A stretch of DNA of 64,000 bases, from NCBI GenBank assembly GCA_949751835.1, contig CATKHK010000053.1, positions 1-64,000 of the forward strand. The letters are read 5' to 3'. The stretch is from Blepharisma japonicum. Its lineage: Eukaryota; Ciliophora; Heterotrichea; Heterotrichida; Blepharismidae. Each line of letters starts with the position of its first letter. Position 1 is the first letter of the stretch. A model generated the notes under the pieces. That model was given only the letters and a program-made list of their open reading frames with translations, did not search any database and had not been told where the DNA came from. This document shows, piece by piece, positions 32,312-44,831 of the stretch. Position numbers and translations under genes: made by a program.

Positions 32312-34983
32312 TAATAAATAAAATTGAAGTAATTACTTGAGAAAGCTTGCTTGCATTTCTAAACTTTTAGATCATTTATGAGATTAAGCTGGAAATTTCA
32401 AAAGGAGTTAATTGTTGATGACTCAAGAATTTTTGACTAAAGTCGAGAAAAGTTTAAGCTTTTTGAAGCTTATAATTTTAAAATTTTATATATTTATTGC
32501 TGGCAGAGCCTTTTGGTACTAGCTAGTCTATTAAGGTTTTTGAATTTTTAACTAAATTAGCTTCACCATATTTTTCGTCAAGCTAATATTTGAGTCGATG
32601 AAAATCCTTTATAAATATGGGTTTGATTAGACCACTAATTGCAATCCTTGCCTTCTTGCTACCAGCTGCCGAAAGCAACTACATTGATAGATGTATGCTT
32701 AAGAAAACTAAACTTAGCAACAACCAATACTCATGTGATTCGTCAATTTATTTAAAATCAAATCCATCATCTCAAGGTCTTTCAAGTGCTGCTATGTGCC
32801 ATACAATTGCAAAGCAAGGTGAAGTTTGGGGCCTTGATGCCGATTTTAGCATCCTATTAACTAGTTCAACAGAGTATTCAGTTGCATATTCGGTGAAATT
32901 TTCATCTACTCTAAGTGACAACATTTTCCAGTTTGGAAAGAGCTCTCAACCTCATTATGTTTTTTCCTCAACAGAAAATGGGGTTATAGATGGAAAGTTT
33001 TATAAAGATGCTACTACTACTGACTCAGCCAACAACTTTCAATTTAAAGTCCCTTTGAGTAATTGCTATACAGATAAGTTTATCTTCATTGGATTTAATT
33101 GGGTAAAGGATGCTGCTTCAGCTGTCACGTTAAATGTTCTTATTGTAGGAGTAGGAAAAAATGCCTACACTTCTGCTGCAGGATCGACTTCATCTTTCGA
33201 GCTTCCTAATGGTTATGTACTTTTCGGGAAGTCAGTTTATGCAGAATTTTATGTTGTCTATATTGCCAAATCGATTTATTTTACAGGCTCAGACTATTGA
33301 GGTTTAATCGCATTAGGCAATGCCGGTTCTCCTAGCTATGTGAGCAGTAGCTCTTGCAATTATGATTGTACTGATGATGTGTGCGATGAGAATAAAGATT
33401 GTATTAGTTCTAAGAAATTATGCCAGTGTACTTCGTCAGATAATTGTATAAGTTGTTCTCAGAATCGAGATTTTCATACCAGCTGCAATACATGCTCGAC
33501 TGGATTCTCATTTAAGAATCATAATTGTATTTTTTACTTTAGGCTGTTCTGATGCCCTTAATTGTCTTGATTGCTCACCCTCAGGAACTAGTTGCAATTT
33601 ATGTGCAGCAGGCAACTTTCTTTATGACAATGGATCAGGCACAGCATCTTGTGTTTGTAATTTTTATTTAGTGTGTGCGGCTTCATGCACTGCTTGCGAT
33701 GCTAGCACTTGTTATAAATGTGCGGGAATAGTTTATCAAGATTCAACTACATGCAGGGTTGATTCGCTAGGATTCAAATATCATTTCAGTGATCCTTATA
33801 TCATCATTGACTTCGCTATTGCGAGCACAAATACTTACACCATTGAAAGCCTTGTAGCTAGCTATGATGATGGGCGAACTAAAGATACTAGTAGCTGGAC
33901 GGTAGATTCAAGCACAAGCAAGCAGATGCAGATAAAAACCACAGGTTTTAGTGAAGCAGATCTTCCGATTAAAATTGACTTTATCTTTGGATATTCTTAA
34001 AAACTGCTATCAAGCATCGATTAGTAATAAAGCTAATTTATTAAAAACTAAAATACTAGAACTATATCCTTATAATATTTAGATCAAAAACCCTGAAAAG
34101 CATAAAGTGAAAGAATTATTTACTCTAAGCATTACATTTCATAGCCATAATAGCAAAAATCAAATTTATTATAGAAGATTCAAATAATTACTATAATCTA
34201 ATAGCTCATTAAATTCTAAAGAGAATATAGGGATCTGCATTCTTTTGATTATTTTCAAAATGTTTATTATATTCTCAAATCCCTATTAAATTAAAGAATA
34301 AAGCAACAGTCTTCATATTTAATTGATATATATTTTTTTTATTCTTAAATTAGAAACCAATGCCAAAATGAGCCTTTAAAAAATTCAAATTTATAGGACT
34401 TATTTTAGATTTACTTCCGAAAAATAAAGAAAAGAAAATTAAGCATTAACTTGCAGAGCAATAATTTTAAAGGAAGTTAAATTAGAAGCTCTTATAAAAG
34501 AAATTGGATAGAAAAGTAACTTCAACTACATAAAGAGTATCTATCACAAATATCTGCGCCAAAATTCCATAAAGGAAAGAATTATTCATTTGAAAAAAAG
34601 CACAATATAAAGTAAAAAAATGCCAGTAATTGATTAAAAATCCCAAAAATGATTCCTGAAGCAGCCGAGAAAGAATGTTTTCTCCTTAAAATTATCAAAG
34701 CTTGCAGTCATGAAACTCTTTATTGATGCAACAATCTCAAGTGCTAAATAGTTCACTCAAACATTAGGTTTGAGCCTTTAAGCAGCGCCTCAGTTGAATG
34801 CCTTTTCTAGCATTATATAAAATAAATATTGGGGCCTTGGCACTGACTGTTCAAGTCCAACAGTTAAATTAACAGAGCTTTCAGGGGTTATAGGGTAAAA
34901 TTTACATAGACTCTCAGAGTATTTTTTTTAAGTTTAATCAGTTATGATGTTTATTGTTTTTTTCTAACAATTAATTGGGTCTT
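32312..34983. repeat. Segmental duplication, copy 2
   Basis: Second copy of 25897-28590. The right end stops abruptly at about 34983, where dispersed unit copy C begins. Confidence 0.85.
32617..34000 (+). CDS. Secreted LamG-like and cysteine-rich protein, member 2
   Basis: Exons 32617-33526, 33543-33656 and 33672-34000 (introns 16 and 15 nt) give an intact 450-residue protein with one TGA as Trp (33298-33300). Signal peptide PLIAILAFLLPAAESNY, LamG-like domain (SVAYSVKFSSTLSDNIFQFG), Cys-rich region (CDENKDCISSKKLCQC, CNTCSTGFSFKNHNC) and the C-terminal beta module ending IDFIFGYS. It arose with member 1 by segmental duplication. Differences cluster in the N-terminal third and the linker after the LamG domain. 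Confidence 0.82.
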
Positions 34984-36540
34984 TTCTTTCTACTATAGAT
35001 AGTGTTGTTTTTCTTATATATTTGATCACTATTAATTTCACAATAGCAAATTCGAAAATGAAGTATAAGATTTTATCGCATTCTAAGGCTTTAAATGTAA
35101 TGCAAATTCAATGGCATATTCTATTAAATTTTTTGTTCAAACACAAAGTTGCTATTTTTGAAAATCACTCTGTCTTTATTTAAGATCCTAGAGGAGAGAA
35201 TAATTTTATTTGCTTTAAGTTTCAGTTTAGCTTAAGAATAAATTCAATAATCTTTATCAAAAGAAATAAAAAGGGAGATATAGCTTATGGTAGAAGCTGA
35301 AAAGAAAATAATGAAGAAAAGTAGAGAAATTATCTCTTTTCCAAAAAAACAAACACAAAGAAAGACTATTAAGGACAATGGACTGCTCATTAAAATTCTA
35401 TGTAAAATTTAGATTAACTTTTTAAAGTTTAATAAAAAATGAATTTATGTGCAAAATTTTAACAAAATATTTATAAACTGTAAATTATAAACCTTTATTA
35501 CGCTTATTTATTTTCTATCTTGAATAAGGACGGAAATATAAACATTCTAATATTCAAATACAAAAGTGGAAAAATGAAGAATATACGAATAAAAATTTAG
35601 AACTCAGCCATTACACAATAAAATTTCTTAATTTAGAAAAATCAGATCTTTAATTGGAGATTCACATAATGCAAACTCAATATTTTCCCACATCAAAATC
35701 GCTAAAGGCTCACCAATCTTTGAGAAAAATAATGAAATCCTGAATATCCCTCACATAACAATGATTTCCAGTTTAACTGATAACTTCTTGTAAATCTCCC
35801 ACAAGCAATAAAAATCAACAAGGTTATCACCCAGCCAAATAGTGCTGGATCAAAACAACATTATTCACCAGTGATTGTAAGGTTTCCAATTGCAGGCTAA
35901 AAAATCATAATTGCTCTAGCTGTTAATTACAATGCCTAAGAAAGGAGGATTATTTTGGCGGATTTTAGAGAAAATGTGGTAAATAATTGTATCATTGGGC
36001 TAAGGTGACAGGTGTCAAGGAATAATTAGAAAAATCAGTCTTCCTGTAATAGATTTTGTAATGAGCTGCCAGAGGACTATAAGTATAAGCAAAAGCTGAG
36101 GATTTTTCGATTAATAAGACGATAAGGGTTTTTAAAACTTGGTTTTCGATAATGTAAGGACGGATAAAGTATAAATAAATTCAGAGATGAATAATGAATT
36201 ATATACTGATACGCTTTTGGTGCAGTAAGATTTTACTTTTAGATTCCATTTTATCAGTCAGAGTGAGTGTTTTATTATTTTTCATATCTATTAAAAATAT
36301 TCACCATAGAGAGAATGGCAAATTATGCTTTTAAGTGAAAAACTGGATAATGATAATTCTGATAGCAATAAAGACTTGGCGGTGTTCCCAGAAAAATGCA
36401 CATTTTCTTATTAAAGCAAGTTGCAAAAAATGAGAGATAAGAAAATTCATTTGAAGTTAGTTAAAGATAAAAAAGTGATGGCTTAGCCAAAACCGCCTGA
36501 ATATTTCATTAAAGCAAGGAGAGTTGAGGACCTATAGAAA
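34984..36540. repeat. Dispersed unit copy C: TMEM164-like relic (-) plus divergent membrane-gene relic (+)
   Basis: Same arrangement as copy A. The TMEM164-like relic reads on the minus strand at about 35490-36180. The partner relic reads on the plus strand at about 36200-36540 (LDNDNSDSNKDLAVF; KIHLKLVKDKKVMA). Both are heavily broken. Its left edge truncates duplication copy 2. Confidence 0.6.
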
Positions 36541-36567
36541 GTGAAAAATATGTTCTAATTGTAATAA

Positions 36568-38160
36568 TTTAAGAATAATTCCTACACCTCTCACAAGAAA
36601 TCAGCTATAAAGATATTTTCCAAGAATTAGTTATGGAATATAGATATAGGAGAGCTTAAAAGTAAAGAAATTTCAATTGCAGATATTGTTGTAAGGTTAA
36701 AACTGTTATAGAATTTTTCAAGCTCATTTCACAGAGCTCTAATGCTAATTTTATGAATTCTTTTATTGCTATTATTTTAGATGCTGCGTCTGTGGACATT
36801 AGAAATTTGATAAATTTCGATAATGAGATTTTTGATAGTTCTTAACTGTGATTAATTAATGAACTTTAGTGAGTTTTTGAAATTTTTTTCAATTAGGTGA
36901 AAAATTCAGCTATATTTTAATTCAAAGTTTATAAAAGCCTTAAATCATAGCATCTGTATTGCTCCACTCTTAAAGTGACATTGTTTTTTTGAAAGGGTTT
37001 CCAAATCTGGATTTCCTTAATTGATAGAAATAAAAACCATTATGCTTTTATTTGAACTTTTATGTTTCCTGAGCATTGGAAGTGCAGAAAATTATATACA
37101 AAGTGCAAAGACTGGACTCTGCAAAACTGGTCACATTCAGTCCCCAATAAACTTGAAATCCTCTGATGCAGATTTCATCAAAAAGGATTCAGCCATCTCA
37201 TCTTCAATATCTCTAGAATTTCTCATTGCAGCATCTACTGGCTTATTTACAAATACGTCTTATCAACTACTTGGAAACTTCGGTGGCATTATGCTTGACA
37301 TAGGCAAAAATAATGAAATCAAGCATTTTTCATCAAAAATTGAGCTCCATTCTCTTTCAGAGCACTACATTCAAGATAAGCAATTTGACTTGGAAATTCA
37401 AATTTTCTTAAGCGATGGCGAAACAGATGAATTTTCTTATATTTTATTAGTCTTCTACCAAGAATCAAATCAAGCAAGTAAATTTCTTAAAAAAAATTGA
37501 TTCAGAAGGCAAAACACTGAAAATTAATTTAGGAACCGCCTTTGGAGGCATTGAAAAAATGTACAATTGTTAGCTTTATGAAGGCTCATATGCAGCACCA
37601 CCCTGCACTGAAGATATCGGCTGGATTATCTGGCCTCAAATCCAAAAAATGAACAAATCTCAGCATGATTTTTTTAAAGTCAATGGCAAAATAATACAGA
37701 TTTCGACGAAGGAAAAGGGAATAACTGCGAAATTCAAGCACCTGGGAGCAGAATCATCATCTATTTTGATAGAGTAGACAAACTATCATCATCTTCACTC
37801 TTTTTCCTGCTGCCTTCCAGTTTCTATTTCATACTATATTTTTAATAAATAAATCTTGAATTGATAATAAAATTACTATGGTAGTTTATCAAAACATATG
37901 CAGCTATATTTACTATTTTCTTACCTAGATCTCAACAAATACTAATCAGGCAATCTAAGCTAGCTACTCAAATGGAATTTTGCTCTTTTCCTAAGAAAAC
38001 CAATATATTTCTCTGATTCAGTTCTTTTCGAAACTTTTTAAGAGAATTATGAAAAGGCTTCTCTCTAATTCTTATATGCTTTTGTTAAGAAGCATGTCGA
38101 AAAGCTCGATCTCGAGCACTCAATTGAAATTTAATATTTTTCTATCATTTCTAGCACTCA
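36568..38160. repeat. Duplicated AT-rich block, copy 2, interrupted
   Basis: Matches 30345-31170 on both sides of an inserted segment at about 37027-37866. The insert is flanked by AATTGATA on both sides, while copy 1 has the sequence once. Confidence 0.65.
37021..37849 (+). pseudogene. Alpha-carbonic anhydrase-related protein, interrupted
   Basis: ATG 37042 starts a signal peptide (LLFELLCFLSIGSA) followed by CKTGHIQSPINL, the alpha-CA N-terminal signature. Later parts are LHSLSEHYIQDKQFDLEIQI and, after a shift in a run of eight A near 37495, YEGSYAAPPCTEDIGW. A hydrophobic C-terminal tail (SLFFLLPSSFYFILYF) suggests a GPI or membrane anchor. Two of the three zinc histidines are replaced (FHFH gives IELH; ELHLVH gives DLEIQIF), so even the intact form would be a non-catalytic CA-related protein. 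A TAG lies before the YEGS motif, and a second frame change occurs near the tail. Confidence 0.7.
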
Positions 38161-38179
38161 AACAATTGAAGCTCCCACT

Positions 38180-39600
38180 ATATTTTTAGACTGAGAGAAG
38201 TACTCTATAATATTGAGTCTGAGCCTAATAAGAAATGAATAAAACTCAGAATTTCAGCACTGCTATTGGATTTATTAAAACGACGAAATAAGGACACTGC
38301 TTGAAGGATTAAGATATCTAGCAAAACTAAAAAATGTAAATTTCTAAAGCTTGGAAACCTTTTTTTTGATGCAGCTTGTGAATTAATAGAAGATATTATT
38401 GATTTTAATGTAATAAAGCATGAAAATGAAATGAAATTCGATATTAATGTGGCAAGGATTACACTTAGGATATCAAAGGCAAGAAAAGTATAAAACAGGA
38501 GCGGATATACTTCTTGAAAAATACATCTTTATTCCTGCAAAATTCGATGAAAAATCTTTAAGGATTTTCTAAAGCTCAATTTTTTGTTGCTTTAAATTCA
38601 TACTCAACTCAGTCAGGATCTCAATAAAATTGGTTTCGCATTCGAATTAAGAAAAATTTAAAATAACATGAATAAAGCTTAATTCTTGATATCTTTATTA
38701 GACAAATATTATCTTTTACTCTATTCTATGGCGATTTCTATAACATAAATAAATGCATAGATACAACCTAGTCATGAAGCTTTTCCAGAGAGAAAGTCTT
38801 TTTAATAGCATCTTAGAAAGGGAAAAGGCCCAAACGTACTATGCTGATGGAGAATATTAATATTTTTAGCTACTTTGCTAGATTTTATCGTGCTTTTATC
38901 ATAGAGATATCAAATCTCGAAATTATTTATTTACGATAGATGGGGATGTAAAAATGGTTGATTTAATGTGGTAAAGCTTTAGATTTACCGATAGGGCTAC
39001 TTAACAGAAATCTATTACAGGAACAGTTTATATGTCCCTTGAAATACGTAAAGCCTTCTAATAGAGCGTAAAAAGATGGAAGCAAGGTTAAAAATCAATT
39101 TTTATGGTTTGATGTGTATTCTTGGCCTGATACTTTAGAAGTAAGAAATTTAGGAGATAATAATAGCATAAGTTTAAAAAATGACTAAGCAATAGATGAA
39201 CTTGCATTTCTACTAAACTCGCTGATAAAGCAATTTGCAGGCATTACTGGAAATATGTTGAGAGAAATTGGAAAATTCTTCATATATGGATGCTCAGCAA
39301 CTCCAGCAATTCTGTCTCTACAACGATTATAAATCTGGGGTGTCTTGCAGAGCAATGCAGCAAAAATGAGACTGAGTACTCAGATGTTTACGTTAGTGCC
39401 TGGCTTATGGAGGTTATTACCTAATATAATCTTTATTAGTGCCAAGCCAAGAAATATGGTCACTGTAGTTGCTGTCTGGGTAAATATTTCAATTCATATT
39501 TTGATGACTATTAATATAATGATAAACTTCAATTCATGTTGGTTTAGGCTTCAGACGTGACACTAGCTGCACTTTAAAAATCAAATATCAGCCTGAGCAG
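38180..39600 (+). pseudogene. LRR and protein-kinase relics
   Basis: At 38265-38470 an LRR piece can be read (LLEGLRYLAKLKNVNF; DAACELIEDIIDFN). At about 38910-39060 a kinase catalytic core follows: HRDIKSRNYLFTIDGDVKMV, with the usual DFG changed to DLM, then ITGTVYMSLEI for the GTxxYMxPE segment. Downstream text to 39570 looks coding (TTIINLGCLAEQCSKNETEY) but is unassigned. Many stops. It may be one LRR-kinase gene or two neighbours. Confidence 0.5.
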
Positions 39601-40390
39601 AGAAATTCTCTGATAAAAATTAAATTAAAGTGAAAATTGCCACTGTGGCTTCTTAGAATGAGATCAATGAGACTAAGGCGAGATGAAGATTTTGAAGATT
39701 AAAAGTATGAAAAAACTGCTTTGTGCTAAAGACACTGAAAAAAAGTGTTTTAGTATGTCAAAAAGATTTTCGTCATGGGCCTAGTTCCCCTACTTGACTT
39801 TAAATAGATGAGATCAACTGCATTAACAAAAATAACAGCATATAAATAGATATTATAGTTTAAATAATCATATAGCACTCAAAAAATTAAACTACTTATA
39901 AAATTTTGAGTAGATCTGCTTCAGATATTAAAAAGCTACAATTTAAATCATTAAGTATTGTTTAAGAAAATGAATAAAGTTCTGAAAGCATTAATTGTGT
40001 GTTTAGAGGTTCTAATTTCATGATTTTTAATAAGTATCTCAGGAATGCAAGATTTATTGCGATTTAAAGCTCTCATTTATTTACCCATTATAATCTACCT
40101 GATACTCCATTACGCCAGCAAAAACCTATCCAAGTGCATATCTCGGGAAGCTAAACTTCCTTATGGGTTCCAAGGTCTCTGGGAGCTTATCCTGCTACAC
40201 TTGTGTTAAGAGAGTGGATTAATTCGCGATGCCATTTCAATAAATTCTAAAGCACTAGCTGCCAATTAAATTTGAGACCAATGTCTTAAGCTGAATGCAT
40301 AAGTATTTATAATTTCTATTTAGGCCTAAAAATCATAAATTTGAAAACATCGAATTTAATTGGCAGAATTTTAATAGTAAAATTCCTTAA
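39600..40390. other. AT-rich spacer
   Basis: No gene recognised. The last 90 bases match the region upstream of the inverted member at 63326-63480. Confidence 0.4.
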
Positions 40391-40398
40391 CAAGCACT

Positions 40399-40406
40399 TA
40401 TAAAAG
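40399..40406 (+). promoter_or_regulatory. TATA box of cysteine-rich member 3
   Basis: TATAAAAG, followed by the conserved TGAAATAAA, 27-34 bases before the ATG at 40433. The same box occurs at 55527-55534, 58735-58742 and, inverted, 63353-63360. This spacing implies transcription starting almost at the ATG. Confidence 0.5.
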
Positions 40407-40432
40407 TGAAATAAATTAGGTTTATATATAAA

Positions 40433-41833
40433 ATGGTTTATTCAAAACCGCTAAATACTCTTGTCATCCTTGCTCTCTTATCACTTGCCAAATCATTTGC
40501 ATGATTTGGCTACTGGGATTTGTTTAAATATACAGGGGAGAGCTTGCCGACTTTTGGTTTCAAAAATGGAGATAGTTTTAGCTCTCCTTATATAGCCCCA
40601 GATACTACTGCAGACTTTGGCAGCCTTGCTGGCTGTGCCTCAACAAGCCTTAGTAGCCAAGCCTGGAGCTTAACAGCAGATACTAGCAGTTTAATCGGAG
40701 CCGAAACAGAGTTTGCATTTGGATTTTGGGTAAAATTTGAATCAACTATCAGTACCAAAGTTTTTCAATTCGGAGATAGCACTGGCCCACATTATATAGT
40801 CTCATCAACAAAAGATGGTGCTTTAAAAGTTTCCTTCTACTCAGATGCCACAACAACCTCTTCATCTAATGATGTCCCCATAACTGTTCCTTTAAGTAAT
40901 TTTTACACAGATAAGTGGATCTTTATTGTGTTTCATTTTAAGCAGGCATCAACTGTTACATTGGATGTCATATTGCCTAAAACCGCTATGATTACCAAAA
41001 CTTCAGCTGATTTTGCATTGCCTGGAGGAAAATTCTATTTTGGTATGTCAATTAAGGCAAAGTTCAGGGGGGTTACACTTACAAAGAGTGCATCAATAAA
41101 TGCGAGTTATGATACAATAACATTAAGTGATGGATCTGCTCAAAAATCTATAGCTATGCCTTGCAATAATCCTGGAGCTTACAGTGATGATGTATGCCTT
41201 GATAGTGGCGCTACATGCTTAGTAACAAGAGATTATTGCACCACTTGTAGTTCTAGTACATGCAGTGCTTGTGACGCTGACTCAGCCAGAGATCCATCTA
41301 CTTAGTGTAGTAACTGCAAGGATTCTACTGTTGAACTTAAAAACTTTCACTGTAAATTCTACTTAGGTTGTGCTAAAGACCACAATTGTGCTGATGCTCG
41401 AAAAAAAGCACTCAATGCGATGTATGTGCGACTGAATACTTCCTTTATGACGAGAGTCCCACTTCTACAACTTGTCTTTGTAAGTTTTTATTTAGCTTGT
41501 ACAAGTTCATGCACAAGTTGCTTACCTGGCCCTACTTGCTATACTTGTGCTAATACAATAACTCAAACTGGAAGCACTTGCAGAGTCGATTCTATTGGAT
41601 TCCAGATTAGCGTCGATCTTCCAAATATTGTACTAGACTTTGCTCATCCTCTCTCAACTGGGTTGACAAAAAGTTCATTTACAGCTTCTTCAACCTCAAC
41701 TCCATCAATCGCTACAACAGGATGGACTTTCACTGGCTGTGTAGCAGGGAATATACAATGCAATATTGTGACTGATAATGTTCACGAGAGTGATCTCCCA
41801 ATTACGCTTGACATCGAGTTTACTCAAGTTTAG
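40433..41833 (+). pseudogene. LamG-like and cysteine-rich protein, member 3, interrupted
   Basis: Exons 40433-41351, 41367-41479 and 41496-41833 are recognisable, with introns of 15 nt (41352-41366) and 16 nt (41480-41495). N-terminal signal (LNTLVILALLSLAKSFA, W by TGA next), LamG-like domain (FGFWVKFESTISTKVFQFG, FYTDKWIFIVFHF), Cys-rich region and C-terminal module (VLDFAHPLSTGLTKSS). Two lesions: TAG at 41303-41305, where members 4 and 5 have Trp and member 6 has Lys, and a one-base loss near 41396 in exon 2 (members 4 and 5 read GCTGGATGC). Otherwise as well conserved as the intact members, so the damage is recent. Confidence 0.75.
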
Positions 41834-42800
41834 CAAATCTTACTAAGGTAACTAACCTTTCTAAAAAATCGATAATAGTTTTAATTCTCATATTTTTTTC
41901 TCATCATTTAGTTTTCTTCAACAGTTAGAGCTCAACACTCCTGCAAGCATTATCTCAATCAAATTAGTCATGAAAGAGACAACATAGAGAGCATAAGAAA
42001 AGAAAAAGCCATATCAACGAATCTCATTCTCAATAGAGTCAGAATAGTTGAGTATATATAAATTCCTAAGTTAGTTCAATTATTGAATTAAAACATAAAG
42101 ATCATTGTTCTTGTTTTATATGGACTTAATATTTCTTAATCGGAATTTTATTTTGGTTAAACTAGATATTTTTAACACGCAAAATATTTTAAAAGCCTAA
42201 ATTTAGATTAACTCTATAAGAAATAAATATGAAAAATCAATTAAAATATAGAATATTGATCTAAAACATTGACCTGTGTAATTAAAATGTATCTATGTCA
42301 TCAGAAAATGAAATTTCAAATAATTTCTATCATGCTAAACATAGTTGGTGCTTTCTATGGTCAGATGAAAGTGTTGAATTACAAAAGTATTTACTTAGTA
42401 TGTCGATTCAAAAACCCATAAAATCTCTTAATTATGAAGAAGATTAAGTGCACATAGCTTTTAAAAAATGAATCCTTTTCTTCAATATTCTTCTGATAAA
42501 TCCAGCCAATATTCCTCAATGTAAGTTTTATTAAATTATTAATTCTGTTTCGCTATTTTCTAAAGAGGCATCCTTAGCCAAGCCAACTATCACAAAAAAG
42601 GCGAGATCTTCAAGAACAGCAAAATTGAATATTACTGTTTAAAAATTAAGCCCTATCTACTAGCTTTGTTAAAGATTAAAATTTTATCAGCTTGAGAAAT
42701 GATAAGTTACGGTTTTTCCATTTTAGAAATTTTTAAAAAGTATTTGAATGATAACTAATGTGTGTCTAAACTATTTAAAAGCAGAAAAAATATGGCTATT
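41834..42800. repeat. Shared 3' flank of members 3, 4 and 5
   Basis: Matches 56978-58010 and 60182-60730 almost base for base. It contains an ORF relic (SWCFLWSDESVELQKYLL), so each gene was copied together with about 1 kb of downstream DNA. Confidence 0.75.
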
Positions 42801-42944
42801 CACCCCATTATTATAATAAGGATCCACATGAGAGATTCAAATTTGATTGCTTTTTATATATAGCATTTTTGCCTCAAGAATTTTATCCAATCAGCAACCC
42901 AGTCATTGATTTTTTTAAAAAGATTAATTGCCTGAGTAAGATTT

Positions 42945-43045
42945 AGTTAAGCTTGAGTAAACTCGATTTCAAGAGTAACTGGAAGTTCGCTTTCTTGAAG
43001 ATTATCAGTCAAAATTTTGCATTGTGACAAGCCTGCTGAGCAATC
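42945..43045 (-). pseudogene. 3'-end fragment of the cysteine-rich family
   Basis: About 100 bases matching the end of exon 3 (ending FTQA-like), with nothing of the rest of the gene. Confidence 0.45.
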
Positions 43046-43238
43046 AGAGTTATCCTAAAAAACTATAGAATGGCAATTTCATGTATTTATTTATGACTAT
43101 TTTTTTTAAAATCCTAAAGAGAATATCATAATTAAACTGATTTTCAATAAGAAGAAGAAAGAATACCGAATTTGCAAGGATCAGGAATAATTTAAATGTG
43201 AGGCTGAGTATCAAGGGAAAAGCAACAATTCTGTAGTA

Positions 43239-43454
43239 ATGAGATATAGCACGATATTGAGGTTTCACACCAGGTCATATGTTTCCAGACCAAGTCGAAA
43301 CTTATGAAATTTATTTTTAGAATTCAACTCAGGAAGGCCTAGCATGGCACATCGCAGCAAGACCGAACATGTGGTGATTTGTGAAGCTGCAGTCGCCTTG
43401 TGCCTCAGAGGATTCAGGTTAGAAGGCAAGACTCGAGGTACTTTTCATCTTTAG
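43239..43454 (+). CDS. Short GC-rich ORF, unknown
   Basis: 71 codons, one TGA as Trp, ending at TAG. Text includes RSKTEHVVICEAAVALCLRG and FRLEGKTRGTFHL. G+C is clearly higher than the flanks. It begins 200 bases from a cysteine-rich fragment. Not recognised. It could be the remnant of a larger gene, since coding-like text (SLEMIFIPYDEHPST) continues after the stop. Confidence 0.25.
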
Positions 43455-43849
43455 GTAAGCTTGGAAATGATCTTTATACCATACGATGAGCATCCAAGCA
43501 CAGCTAATTAATATTAAGATGGGTTAAAAATGAAAAGGTTTGTAAAAGAAGAAAAGCATAATTGTAAAAATTCCAATCATGCATATTGTATTAAATAGTT
43601 TTTGAAATTCAATATCAGAAAGCATTACTGAATAATCTATACTGCGATATTATAGCTTTTTATTTAATTCCCTTCTTTAGATTTAAGAGTAAAAAATAAC
43701 TGGTAAAAATCCAATCATGCATATTTATAAAATTTTTTTTTTGAAATTCAATTTAAGGCAGGAGTATTGAGCAATGCAACTGCATATATTTTATAGCTTT
43801 TATCTAGCTAAAAGATCATTTTAAGAAATTCTTTTACATAAATGGCAAG

Positions 43850-44300
43850 CGACTAGCAATCCATCTTTTAGCGTTAGGTGTCTTATGTATATTCATTTTC
43901 TAATTGTTTTTGAATCATATAGAGTTCGAAATTAAAGTTGGAGAATTTCCCTGCATTCTGAGTTTTAAATAATATTCAAGTGCAATTGTTTATTGATTGG
44001 ATTTAAGATCTAATAGGAGAAAATTTAATTTCCGTTTAAGCTTGATCCAAATAATCTTTGTCAAAAGAAATTAATAAATTACCTTAAAAGCTGAATAAGA
44101 AATTATGCAGAAATGCATAGAATTTTATTTTCAAGCAAAGCATAATGTACAAAGGCTATGAATCTGCTCTTTTAAATGCTAATCATTTATTTAGCAAAAT
44201 ATTAAAAAGCCATATTAACTTTAATTACTTTTTCTTACCATTTATCTTGATAAAAGACTTATAAGCTTCCAAATACTCAAAATCACTTAGATAAAATACC
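43850..44300. repeat. Partial copy of the dispersed TMEM164-like unit tail
   Basis: Similar to 17400-17900 and 35000-35550. Another partial copy is at about 45580-46270. Neither keeps a readable frame. Confidence 0.4.
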
Positions 44301-44489
44301 ATTAATTCGTGATTTGAAAAGAATTATTAGCTTTGCGTCGCATAAATGTACTTTTTAATTCATAAAAGCTCATGATATTAAAATATTATATTGATTTTAA
44401 AGAAAATCAACTAGATGAAGAACTAATATTATACCCTAATTGAAATAATTGATTTTTTTAGAAAGGTTAGTTAACTTGGCAGACTTGGC

Positions 44490-44590
44490 TTATACTTGAG
44501 TAAGCTCAACTTCTAGTGTAATTGGGAGATTGCTTTCATGAAGATTATCAGCCACAATTATGCATTGCTTTAAGCCAGCTATGCAATAAA
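44490..44590 (-). pseudogene. 3'-end fragment of the cysteine-rich family
   Basis: End of exon 3 (DNLHESNLPITLEVELTQV-type text) with stop TAA 44490-44492 and the usual 3' flank. The rest of the gene is absent. It lies directly upstream of the GC-rich gene at 44832. Confidence 0.5.
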
Positions 44591-44831
44591 AAATAAGCCT
44601 AAAGACATGGAAAGACAAGAATTTCAAAGCTCACCCGATTTCAGAAAATCAGAGACAAATACCTAGCTATAACCCTAGAACACTAGATTCATATAGCACT
44701 CTTACGTCTACAATACAAAATCCTCCAAATGTCTCAAATTCTCTTGATTTTAAATTTGAAAATGCTGATGAAATTAAAACAAGTGATAATGTCTAAAAAG
44801 CACCCAACCCAAACACAAGATTTAGGAACCC

